In this document: piece after piece, positions 1-7,212 of the stretch
Numbering within the stretch: position 1 is the first letter of the stretch
How the letters are laid out: each line of letters starts with the position of its first letter
Origin: Bacteroidales bacterium
GTDB taxonomy: Bacteria; Bacteroidota; Bacteroidia; Bacteroidales; Tenuifilaceae
Direction of reading: 5' to 3'
Length of the DNA stretch: 64,000 nt
Assembly: GCA_016931855.1 (NCBI GenBank)
Contig: JAFGDZ010000076.1
Location: 1-64,000, forward strand
The notes under the pieces: model-generated
Database searches by the model: none
What the model was told of the DNA's origin: nothing
Seen by the model: only the letters and a program-made list of their open reading frames with translations
Translations under genes and position numbers: made by a program

Positions 1-1
1 T

Positions 2-169
2 GCCTACCCGAGGGGGCCTGTGGCGCCTCTAGCCCTAGCGGCGCTGCTTGAGCCCTTAGCCGGATTGTACCAACACGGTATGCTACGCAGGGATATGCGC
101 AGGGGTTGGGTTGTTATGATAAAGTTGCACTGGCGTATGTCCCCGCTAGGCAATGGTAGGTTTTCTTAG
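2..169 (+). CDS. Possible C-terminal end of a protein, cut by the window edge
   Basis: The second plus-strand frame is open from the window edge to a TAG at 167-169, giving about 55 residues. The first 60 bases are about 70 percent G+C, far richer than the rest of the window. The translated end is hydrophobic then basic (LLEPLAGLYQHGMLRRD, then RRGWVVMIKLHWRMSP). The other frames I checked here contain stops. I do not recognise the family; the hydrophobic stretch followed by a basic tail recalls the end of some family 2 glycosyltransferases, but that is only an impression. The high G+C could also be chance or foreign DNA. Confidence 0.4.
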   Translation, partial: AYPRGPVAPLALAALLEPLAGLYQHGMLRRDMRRGWVVMIKLHWRMSPLGNGRFS

Positions 170-436
170 GGTTGACTATTTGAACTATAATAGCTGTAGC
201 GCATTGATTAGCCTATTAGTACTGTATGGCTCTGATTGTTGGGGTAAACTTATAGTAGTCTGTTTTTTGTGGTATATAGCATAGTGGGTATATTTTAATA
301 GGCTCCTGTAATGACTATCTGTATGACTTAAGCGATGTGCGATAAGTTCTTATTGATTCAATTAAAAAAGCCGTACTGAACCTTATGTTCGGATACGGCT
401 TCTTATTTTATGTTTGACTAAAACAGCTTGGTTAAA
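170..436. other. AT-rich intergenic stretch with a terminator at its right end
   Basis: There is no convincing reading frame between the possible partial gene at the left edge and the minus-strand gene ending at 437. Base composition drops sharply to AT-rich after about 170. The only structure I see is the hairpin terminator at 368-401. Confidence 0.5.
368..401 (-). terminator. Rho-independent terminator of the 437-1144 gene
   Basis: AAGCCGTA at 368-375 pairs with TACGGCTT at 394-401, with further pairing inside (CTGAA against TTCGG, imperfect). Read on the minus strand, the stem is followed by a T run (complement of 362-369). It lies about 35 bases past the stop of the minus-strand gene. 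Confidence 0.8.
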
Positions 437-1144
437 CTAGTTCTTGCTTACAATATTTCCCGCTTCATCAAGTATTTCTATTCTGGGGCTGTTTTCGCTA
501 TCTACGTAAATTCTTATTCTAGGGCGTCCTGTGCTGTCGTTTATAAATAGCCCCACATCGCTATTCATCTTTTTACCAACAAACATTCTATCTTCGGGGA
601 GTAGCCCTTGTGCTTTCATTTTTAGTATGGCTTCCCGCTGTTCGTTCTTATCGCTTATTGCTTTAACTGCTTCAAATGCCTGTTCACGTTGATCATACGT
701 ATTCTCTTTTGGATATTCCCAGAATTGCAATCCGTATGTTCTTGTTTTTCTTTTGGTATCTTCAACATAACGAAGTTGCATTACTTGATCGTCTCTAAAC
801 TGATCTACCGAGAGTACTAGCCCTGCTTCGTTATCATTACCATCGTACACTAGTCCTCCGCACTCATCCCCAACGGCATTGAAGAAAATTAGCCCTGGCT
901 GCCTATCTCTTTGGGGTAATGCTTTTCCGTTTATTATCCCCGAATGTTGTCGCTGGCTATTGCTAATAACAAGTTTTAAATCGCCATTGCTCTCTACCAC
1001 GTTGATTCTTTCAACGGTTATTTCGTTGAATTGAGTATCTGGATCTTTTACGATTACCCATGCAATAGTTAGTATTAATGCTACTGTTAGCATTCCTGAA
1101 TAAACCATTAAAAAGGTAATCTGCTTTTGAGTTTTGTTAACCAT
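437..1144 (-). CDS. Membrane-anchored protein of unknown function
   Basis: This 235-residue protein has a basic N-terminus and one membrane helix at about residues 13-32, so most of it should lie on the periplasmic side, tethered to the inner membrane. There is no lipobox. The ectodomain is rich in short beta-hairpin-like units, with a last part that reads GLFINDSTGRPRIRIYVD and then PRIEILDEAGNIV, and a charged, possibly helical middle at about residues 145-180. I recall similar uncharacterised proteins in Bacteroidota but can assign no function. The gene stands alone, with its own promoter-like box at 1264-1271 and its own terminator at 368-401. The ATG at 1144 is the only good start. Confidence 0.75.
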   Translation of the reverse strand: MVNKTQKQITFLMVYSGMLTVALILTIAWVIVKDPDTQFNEITVERINVVESNGDLKLVISNSQRQHSGIINGKALPQRDRQPGLIFFNAVGDECGGLVYDGNDNEAGLVLSVDQFRDDQVMQLRYVEDTKRKTRTYGLQFWEYPKENTYDQREQAFEAVKAISDKNEQREAILKMKAQGLLPEDRMFVGKKMNSDVGLFINDSTGRPRIRIYVDSENSPRIEILDEAGNIVSKN

Positions 1145-1263
1145 GCTTGAAGTTTGTGATGTAGTATTTGACTTGTTAATGAATTGTTGCTATAGGTGTA
1201 TTATTTGGAACTTTGTTCTTCTGGGCATGTTTCATGCATATCGGTCATTCCACAAGGTGTATG

Positions 1264-1271
1264 CAAAAGTA
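1264..1271 (-). promoter_or_regulatory. Bacteroidota -7 box for the 437-1144 gene
   Basis: CAAAAGTA on the plus strand reads TACTTTTG on the minus strand, matching the Bacteroidota -7 consensus TAnnTTTG. No clear -33 TTTG is present at the expected distance, and the implied leader is about 110 bases long. Confidence 0.45.
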
Positions 1272-1566
1272 GTTGAAATGATTTTTTAGTATCCCTGTTT
1301 ACTCGCATTAATTGCGAAAGTACAATTAAAACAGCCTAGCACCTTTTATCTGTGGTATTTGTGGGTAATATCTCTATTCATCTGTAATAACTGATTTACG
1401 GGTAAGTTTCTTATTGAACTTGTGATGCATGCTAACGGAGAAGGTGAGAGAGAGTGTGTGTGACTGATATGATTGTTATTGTTTTGAGTGACACATAATC
1501 TACTGCCTTTCAAAGGTAATTTTAGCTAACAGCATAGCACGACGTACGTTATAATACGTTTTTTCT

Positions 1567-1574
1567 TACATTTG
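1567..1574 (+). promoter_or_regulatory. -7 box directly in front of the porin gene
   Basis: TACATTTG matches TAnnTTTG and ends only 6 bases before the ATG at 1581. If it is used, transcription would begin at or within a few bases of the start codon, giving a leaderless or nearly leaderless message. No good -33 TTTG is visible. Confidence 0.5.
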
Positions 1575-1580
1575 TGGGCT

Positions 1581-3686
1581 ATGAAAAATATGAGACGACA
1601 TATATTCAACATATCGTACCTGCTTATTCTTGTGCTGCTTAGCTTAAATGGCTTTGCACAGCTACCTAAGCCAGGCAAAGGGAAGCCGCTTAAGGGAGGG
1701 GTAAATAAGGGGAATATTCCCAATAACGTGGGAAAAGATTCAACTGCGGTAGCTGATAGCACGGTATCGTATGTTGGGGAACTATACAACGGTAAGTACA
1801 AGATGATTACCGCTAATAGAAACGTACTACAGAAAGTTTCCGGCCTTGCTATAGGTGATAGGATTGTATCGTGGAAGTTTAACCCATCAACACTGGATTT
1901 CGATCCAGTGTCGGGGATTGACACAGCGCTGTACTTTAATCACTTATTCTATCCAAATCAGCGTAATTTTGAGACAGTTACATTTTTGGGAAACCTGGGA
2001 TCCCCCATGCAAACCGACTACTTTTTTAACCGTAACTTTGATTACTCGTTTCTTTTTGATAGGTATTACCGTGGATACATGCATAATGCAGCAGAGATGC
2101 GGCAGTATCATTTGCTAGCGCCATTTACCAACGTAACCTATTCGATGGGGGGGAAACGGAAAACGGCAGAGCAAACATTATCGGCATTACATACTCAGAA
2201 CGTTAATAAGTTCTTCAACTTTGGGGTGAAGTATAACTTTGCCGGTACTAAGGGTATCTATCAAACTCAGGAAACTAGGAATAACAGCTTCTCCGTGTTT
2301 GCAAGTTATTTTAGGAATAGATTTACTTTTCAGGGAGCATTCTCTTATAACCATATTAAGAATCAAGAGAATGGGGGATTGGTGTTAGATAGCAAAATCA
2401 CAGGTGAAGAATTGATAGAGGCTCGTATAATTCCTTATTATCTATCTACAGCAAGTGTTGAGTTACGGCAGCGTTCTTTCTCTGGGTTAGTTGGGTATGA
2501 TATTGCCAACTTCTGGGCTCGTAGTATCAATGCCAAGGGCGATACGGTAATGGTACGTAAACCTCTGCTTACCGTTAAGGCACTTTTTAATGCAGAGCGC
2601 AATACCCGTACTTTTCTGGATACAAAGCCTTATAATTCAGATTTAACTGATCAGTACTACGATAACTACTACATTAGCACTAGCCGTACACACGACTCGG
2701 TAAGGTTATTCACATACGAAGCCATGCTTGTTGGTGAGCTAAATCAGGTGGTGCGTAAGCCAGGAGTGCCTGGTCTTCGCGTTTGGATTGGTTACCAGGG
2801 TGGGGATATGTACAATTTTAACCGTAACGACTTTTTATATACCAACGAGAACGAAACGCTTAGTACAACCCATTTTGGTGTAAGTACCTATAGTCGCTCC
2901 GATTACTTATCGTACTCTGGTGCTGTAAGGCTCTACCTAAGCGGGTATCGTTCTGGCGACAAGGAGATCTATGGTGAGCTTAGATTCTCTCCATGGAAAA
3001 GCCCCGATATGCCTTACATAAAGGGTAAGGCTCGCTTTATGCACAAGGAGCCCAATGTGTTTGTTGACAGCTACTTCTCAAACCATGCCAGGTGGGAAAC
3101 CAACTTTAGCAAGGAGCAGTTTACACAGTTGGGTGGCTCAATTGGTGCCGAGAGGTGGCACTTTGAGGCGGGCGTTAATCTAATGCAGCTTAATAACTAT
3201 ATATACTTTAACGAGTTAGCTCTACCCGAACAATCGTCGTCGTTTGCTGTAACCTCGGCATACGCGCAAAAGGACTTTGTACTGGGTGGGTTTCATTTCT
3301 TAAATAAGGTAATTTGGCAGTCGTCAACCAGCGATGTTGTTAGCTTGCCCTCGTTTATCGCTTTTAGCTCAATATACTTTGAGTATCCGCTTGTGGCCAA
3401 TGTTTTAACCGGACAACTGGGGGTAAGTGGTAGCTATAGAACCAAGTTTTATGCCGATGCTTACGCACCCGCCATAGGGCAGTTTTATCAACAGCGCGAA
3501 AAGGAACTGGGGAACTACCCTTTTGTTGATGCGTTTGTAAACCTGCGCTGGAAGCGTACTCTGTTATTCTTTAAGTACGAGCACTTGAATCAGGGTTTAT
3601 TTGACAATCAGTATTTTACTGCATACCATTACCCTGCAAACTACCGGATCTTTAAGTTTGGTCTTTCGTGGATGTTTTATGACTAA
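1581..3686 (+). CDS. Putative outer-membrane porin (Porin_10 type)
   Basis: This 701-residue protein is a likely outer-membrane beta-barrel. A signal peptide covers about residues 1-26 (hydrophobic YLLILVLLSL, cleavage after GFAQ), followed by a low-complexity Pro/Gly/Lys segment. The body shows the pattern of the Bacteroidota 'putative porin' family: a conserved start with LGNLGSPMQTDYFF and YNFAGTKGIY, then many alternating aromatic strands, ending in a strand-like FKFGLSWMFYD with a terminal aromatic pair. The ATG at 1581 is preferred over the in-frame TTG at 1572 because it starts the signal peptide and the TTG lies inside the promoter-like box. It has a run of seven G at 2147-2153. Substrate unknown. 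Confidence 0.85.
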   Translation: MKNMRRHIFNISYLLILVLLSLNGFAQLPKPGKGKPLKGGVNKGNIPNNVGKDSTAVADSTVSYVGELYNGKYKMITANRNVLQKVSGLAIGDRIVSWKFNPSTLDFDPVSGIDTALYFNHLFYPNQRNFETVTFLGNLGSPMQTDYFFNRNFDYSFLFDRYYRGYMHNAAEMRQYHLLAPFTNVTYSMGGKRKTAEQTLSALHTQNVNKFFNFGVKYNFAGTKGIYQTQETRNNSFSVFASYFRNRFTFQGAFSYNHIKNQENGGLVLDSKITGEELIEARIIPYYLSTASVELRQRSFSGLVGYDIANFWARSINAKGDTVMVRKPLLTVKALFNAERNTRTFLDTKPYNSDLTDQYYDNYYISTSRTHDSVRLFTYEAMLVGELNQVVRKPGVPGLRVWIGYQGGDMYNFNRNDFLYTNENETLSTTHFGVSTYSRSDYLSYSGAVRLYLSGYRSGDKEIYGELRFSPWKSPDMPYIKGKARFMHKEPNVFVDSYFSNHARWETNFSKEQFTQLGGSIGAERWHFEAGVNLMQLNNYIYFNELALPEQSSSFAVTSAYAQKDFVLGGFHFLNKVIWQSSTSDVVSLPSFIAFSSIYFEYPLVANVLTGQLGVSGSYRTKFYADAYAPAIGQFYQQREKELGNYPFVDAFVNLRWKRTLLFFKYEHLNQGLFDNQYFTAYHYPANYRIFKFGLSWMFYD

Positions 3687-3700
3687 CCATCAAAATTAAT

Positions 3701-3730
3701 GTTGGGCTAGCCAACTTTTACCTACTTTTG
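3701..3730 (+). promoter_or_regulatory. Promoter of the mltF-like gene overlapping a small hairpin
   Basis: TTG at 3702-3704 lies 18 bases from TACTTTTG at 3723-3730, a good Bacteroidota promoter. The same bases form a short hairpin, GTTGG (3701-3705) with CCAAC (3711-3715), followed by TTTT, which could be a weak terminator for the porin. Confidence 0.6.
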
Positions 3731-3760
3731 TCCCCTTATTATTAACCAAAAGAACAAAGA

Positions 3761-5173
3761 ATGGGAAATTTTATCTTGCAAAGGATAAAATGGGTGTTTT
3801 TTTTGGGCTTTGTAATGTTGTTTTCCTGCGATTTCCGTGTGGAACCTATTTTTCGATCGGATGATGTGAATAGGGATCTGGAAGATATTATCGCTAAGGG
3901 TAAACTTGTGGCTGTTACCGACTTTAACACTACAAACTACTTTATTTACAAGGGAAAACCAATGGGTTACCAGTACGAAATGCTGCAATACCTTGCAGCG
4001 CAGCTAAACGTAAAGTTAGAACTGGTAGCCGAAAATAATCTTGAGAAAGCCTTTCAAATGTTGGAAAAGGGTGAGGTTGATTTAATCGCCAATAACCTTA
4101 CCATCACCTCTAAACGCAAGGAGAAGTACAGCTTTACTGTACCTCATGGACAAACCCGACAAGTTTTAGTGCAACGTAAGCTGTCAGAACCATCTGACAC
4201 CATGCTTATTGCTAATCCGCTTGACTTAGGCGGAAAGATTATTTACGTTCAGGAGGGCTCTGCTTCGGCACAGCGACTTCGTAATCTTTCCGACGAGATT
4301 GGGACACCCATTGTTATTGTTGAGATGCCTAACTATCAGGCCGATCAGCTTATTGAACTTGTTGCAAATGGCGATATTGATTACACCGTTTGCGATGAGG
4401 ATATTGCCCTTGTTAACGCTGCTATTCATGGGAATGTGGATGCTTCAACGGCTGTAAGCTTCCCTCAGAATGTGGCTTGGGCTGTTAGACCTGGCGCCAA
4501 CAAGCTGCTTGCTGAACTTGATACTTGGCTTAGCACGTTCACAAAAACAGCCGAGTACAGGCTAATTTACCGCAGGTATTATGATAATCCACGCATTGCA
4601 ACCATGTTCCAGAGTGGGTTCTTGTATGTTCGCAAAGGTAAAATATCTATTTACGATGAGGATATTAAGTCGCAGAGCTCCCAGATTGACTGGGATTGGC
4701 GACTTTTGGCATCGCTAATTTATCAGGAATCACGCTTTAATCACAATGTGGTATCGCATAAGGGGGCCTATGGTTTAATGCAGTTTATGCCAGCTACATC
4801 CGATTACTGGGGCATTGACCGTGATGCCGACCCCTACTCGCAGCTAAAGGCTGGTGTTAAGTACCTTAAGTGGCTTGATGAGAAGTTTATCATAAATAAC
4901 GTTGATTCATCTGAGCGGGTAAAGTTTATCCTTGCCGCATACAATGCGGGTATTGGCCATGTGTTTGATGCGCGTAACCTTGCTCGAAAGTATGGTAAGA
5001 ATCCCGATGTATGGGAAGGTAACGTTGATTACTTCCTGCTTAACAAATCAAAACCAGAATACTACAAGGATTCTGTTGTTAGGTTTGGGTACTGCCGTGG
5101 CGAGGAGACCTATAACTACGTAAAAGAGGTTATGGATAGGTACGACCACTACCGTAATATCATTCGTCCATAG
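3761..5173 (+). CDS. mltF: MltF-type membrane-bound lytic transglycosylase
   Basis: The 470-residue protein cleaves the MurNAc-GlcNAc bond of peptidoglycan, forming 1,6-anhydroMurNAc. It has a lipoprotein signal with lipobox LFSC (Cys23), a periplasmic binding-protein domain of SBP_bac_3 type at about residues 45-275 (regulatory in E. coli MltF), and a C-terminal SLT domain at about 310-450. The catalytic Glu is E323 in SLIYQESRFN, followed by the family signature GAYGLMQFMP and later AAYNAG. Length and domain order match MltF. The gene has its own promoter at 3702-3730. Its last 14 bases overlap the 3' end of the convergent nudix gene, with no terminator between them. Confidence 0.92.
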   Translation: MGNFILQRIKWVFFLGFVMLFSCDFRVEPIFRSDDVNRDLEDIIAKGKLVAVTDFNTTNYFIYKGKPMGYQYEMLQYLAAQLNVKLELVAENNLEKAFQMLEKGEVDLIANNLTITSKRKEKYSFTVPHGQTRQVLVQRKLSEPSDTMLIANPLDLGGKIIYVQEGSASAQRLRNLSDEIGTPIVIVEMPNYQADQLIELVANGDIDYTVCDEDIALVNAAIHGNVDASTAVSFPQNVAWAVRPGANKLLAELDTWLSTFTKTAEYRLIYRRYYDNPRIATMFQSGFLYVRKGKISIYDEDIKSQSSQIDWDWRLLASLIYQESRFNHNVVSHKGAYGLMQFMPATSDYWGIDRDADPYSQLKAGVKYLKWLDEKFIINNVDSSERVKFILAAYNAGIGHVFDARNLARKYGKNPDVWEGNVDYFLLNKSKPEYYKDSVVRFGYCRGEETYNYVKEVMDRYDHYRNIIRP

Positions 5174-5804
5174 TACAATCACTAAAGAGCTCTAGTAGCT
5201 CCGACATAATCATTGCTGTAGCTCCCCATATCTGTTCCTTATCTACTTTGTAGTAGGGTGCGGATATGGGGATGCTGTTTATGGCAATGGTTTTAACGGA
5301 ATGGTTTTCTACCTGCTTTAGGTCGCATAGTTTGGCGTGAATAGTGTACTCAACCTCTTGTAGGCTAAGGCTTAGCTTAGGCTTTTGGGCAAGTAATCCC
5401 ACAACGGGTTGAACCCATATATTGCTAACCGGGATAAAGAGCGGGGTAAGTTGTCCAATAACAGTAACTAAGCTAGGGTTTATACCCACCTCCTCCTCGG
5501 CTTCGCGAAGTGCCGTATCAACCAAATCCTTATCAAAAGGTTCTACTTTCCCGCCAGGGAAGGCTACTTGTCCGCTGTGCGCACCATTGTAAACGGGGCG
5601 CTTTATTAAGATTGTCTCTGCCCGATTATTGTTTGGGTATATTGATATTAGTACTGCGCTTTGCCTTGGCATCTCGTTTGGCTTAACAAAGGAGAGCAGC
5701 TCCGATCGGCTGGATGGAGCCATTTTTATTTGCGCCAATTCTCCTGGTAGGGGTTGCGTAAGTGCGTGCTGTATTTGCGTAACAATCTTGCTGAAACAAT
5801 CCAT
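5160..5804 (-). CDS. NUDIX hydrolase, probable CoA diphosphatase
   Basis: The 214-residue protein probably splits coenzyme A or its derivatives to 3',5'-ADP and 4'-phosphopantetheine. It carries the CoA-type NUDIX signature: HSGQVAFPGGK, then a NUDIX box ending TALREAEEEVGI, with the RE and EE metal ligands present. The size suits the YeaB/NudL group. It starts 5 bases after the gatD stop, so it is probably the last gene of a gatE-gatD-nudix operon. Its stop overlaps the convergent mltF gene. Exact substrate is inferred from the family motif only; a link to GatDE function is not evident. Confidence 0.85.
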   Translation of the reverse strand: MDCFSKIVTQIQHALTQPLPGELAQIKMAPSSRSELLSFVKPNEMPRQSAVLISIYPNNNRAETILIKRPVYNGAHSGQVAFPGGKVEPFDKDLVDTALREAEEEVGINPSLVTVIGQLTPLFIPVSNIWVQPVVGLLAQKPKLSLSLQEVEYTIHAKLCDLKQVENHSVKTIAINSIPISAPYYKVDKEQIWGATAMIMSELLELFSDCTMDE

Positions 5805-5809
5805 AAATG

Positions 5810-7195
5810 CTATTTCCTAACCTTTTTAATAAACTCTTCCACCTCGGGAACACCACCCTGATATACGAGGTAACCGTTGTAAGGTTCCTTTTTGGTTATC
5901 TCATCGTTGATTGGGGTAAGCATTAGGCGTTTCACCTCTTCGCGGTCGGTGGTTTGGCCTAGTGCCCAGCCCAGCTTAATGTAGGCGGTTTCGGGGAGCA
6001 TGTTCTCTGCAGGTATAATGCCTGCGGCCATAAGGTCGCGACCCGTATCGTAAACGTACATGTGGGCGTATCCCCAAAGGGTTTGTACGCTCATGTAAAT
6101 ATGTACGCCCTTCTCCGTTGCGCGCCTAATAGCGGGGTAAAGCGGCTTGTTTATGTGCCCAAGTCCCGTTCCGGCTATGATGATACCCTTATAGCCATTA
6201 TCAACCAAAGAATCGATAATATCGGGCTGCATGTTGGGGTAGTAGTAAACAATGGTAACCTTCTCCTCAAAGTAGGGCAGTATGTTTACCTTACGATCCT
6301 TACGCCTGTGGTTGTAATTCTCGATAATGGGCTTTACGCCATTAATGCGGCTAACCGTTGCAAGCGGTGTGTTGCCTATGGTGCGGAAGGTGGAGCGGTA
6401 CGATGAGTGCATCTTGCGCACCCTTGTGCCGCGGTGCAGGAATCCGTACTCATCGGATGTTGGGCCAAACATGCACACCATAACCTCGGCAATGTCGGAG
6501 TGGCCTGCTGTGTAGGCTGCGTGTATTAGGTTAAGGGCGGCGTCGCTACTTGGCCTGTCCGATGAGCGCTGCGAGCCCACCAGCACAATGGGTACAGGCG
6601 GGTTCTGAACCATAAAGGTTAGCGCTGCAGCGGTGTGGCTAAGGGTATCGGTGCCGTGACCAATTATAATACCATCAATCCCGTTCTCAATCTCCTTCCC
6701 AATGGCAATGGCAAGCGCCTTGTACTGCTCTGGCTCCATGTTCTCACTGAATACAGCAAAGAGCTTTTCTGTTGATAGGTTGCAGATATCGGCCAGCTCG
6801 GGAACGGCTCCGTAGAGTTCGCCGGGCGAGAAGGCGGGAATAACGGCACCTGTTCTGTAGTCGAGGCGCGAGGCAATGGTTCCCCCAGTACCCAGCAGCT
6901 TAACAAATGGCTGCCCCTCCTTGTAAGGGAACTCCTTTTCGGGTATTTTGTAGGTTGCTTTTGAGTAGCCAACCTCTTTCATGCTGTTGATGGTTACAAT
7001 ATCGATACCCACGTTGTACCCCGTATCAACCTTAATTACAATATGCTGGTCGTCGTCGTTCTCGGCGCGGGGTAGCACGGTGCCCCTAAACTCGCCACGC
7101 GTGGTGTCGATAATGGTTTTACCCCACACCCTAACGTTAAACTTTTTGAGAACCTCTAAGGCTTTGCCTTTATATCCTTGAAAAATATCTTCCAT
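5810..7195 (-). CDS. gatD: Glu-tRNA(Gln) amidotransferase subunit D, archaeal type
   Basis: With GatE, this 461-residue protein would convert Glu-tRNA(Gln) to Gln-tRNA(Gln); GatD is the asparaginase-like subunit that frees ammonia. An N-terminal beta-barrel-like domain (about residues 1-85, with KVDTGYNVGID) precedes a type I asparaginase domain. GTGGTIAS at 102-109, HGTDT at 180-184 and the Lys in RKMHSSYR at 261 correspond to the Thr, Thr-Asp and Lys catalytic residues described for archaeal GatD; the 76-residue spacing between T106 and T182 also fits. Plain asparaginases lack the N-terminal domain. It lies 17 bases after gatE in the same direction, the usual partner. GatDE is regarded as the archaeal enzyme, so its presence here is unusual. 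Confidence 0.93.
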   Translation of the reverse strand: MEDIFQGYKGKALEVLKKFNVRVWGKTIIDTTRGEFRGTVLPRAENDDDQHIVIKVDTGYNVGIDIVTINSMKEVGYSKATYKIPEKEFPYKEGQPFVKLLGTGGTIASRLDYRTGAVIPAFSPGELYGAVPELADICNLSTEKLFAVFSENMEPEQYKALAIAIGKEIENGIDGIIIGHGTDTLSHTAAALTFMVQNPPVPIVLVGSQRSSDRPSSDAALNLIHAAYTAGHSDIAEVMVCMFGPTSDEYGFLHRGTRVRKMHSSYRSTFRTIGNTPLATVSRINGVKPIIENYNHRRKDRKVNILPYFEEKVTIVYYYPNMQPDIIDSLVDNGYKGIIIAGTGLGHINKPLYPAIRRATEKGVHIYMSVQTLWGYAHMYVYDTGRDLMAAGIIPAENMLPETAYIKLGWALGQTTDREEVKRLMLTPINDEITKKEPYNGYLVYQGGVPEVEEFIKKVRK

Positions 7196-7212
7196 TTCTG
7201 TTGATTTTAGCG

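Larger units (their letters stand above)
1145..1580. other. Intergenic region between divergent genes
   Basis: These 436 bases separate the minus-strand membrane protein from the plus-strand porin. They hold a minus-strand promoter-like box (1264-1271), a short GA/GT simple repeat around 1441-1462, and a plus-strand box (1567-1574) almost touching the porin ATG. I see no additional gene; the minus-strand frame at 1526-1924 is antisense to the porin. Confidence 0.6.

Noticed and set aside
1526-1924. 132-residue minus-strand frame opposite the porin start
   Set aside because: It is antisense to the signal peptide and start of a convincing porin, lacks family features and begins inside coding sequence.
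2147-2153. Run of seven G in the porin gene
   Set aside because: Runs of seven are common by chance; unlike the nine-G tract it gives little support for phase variation.
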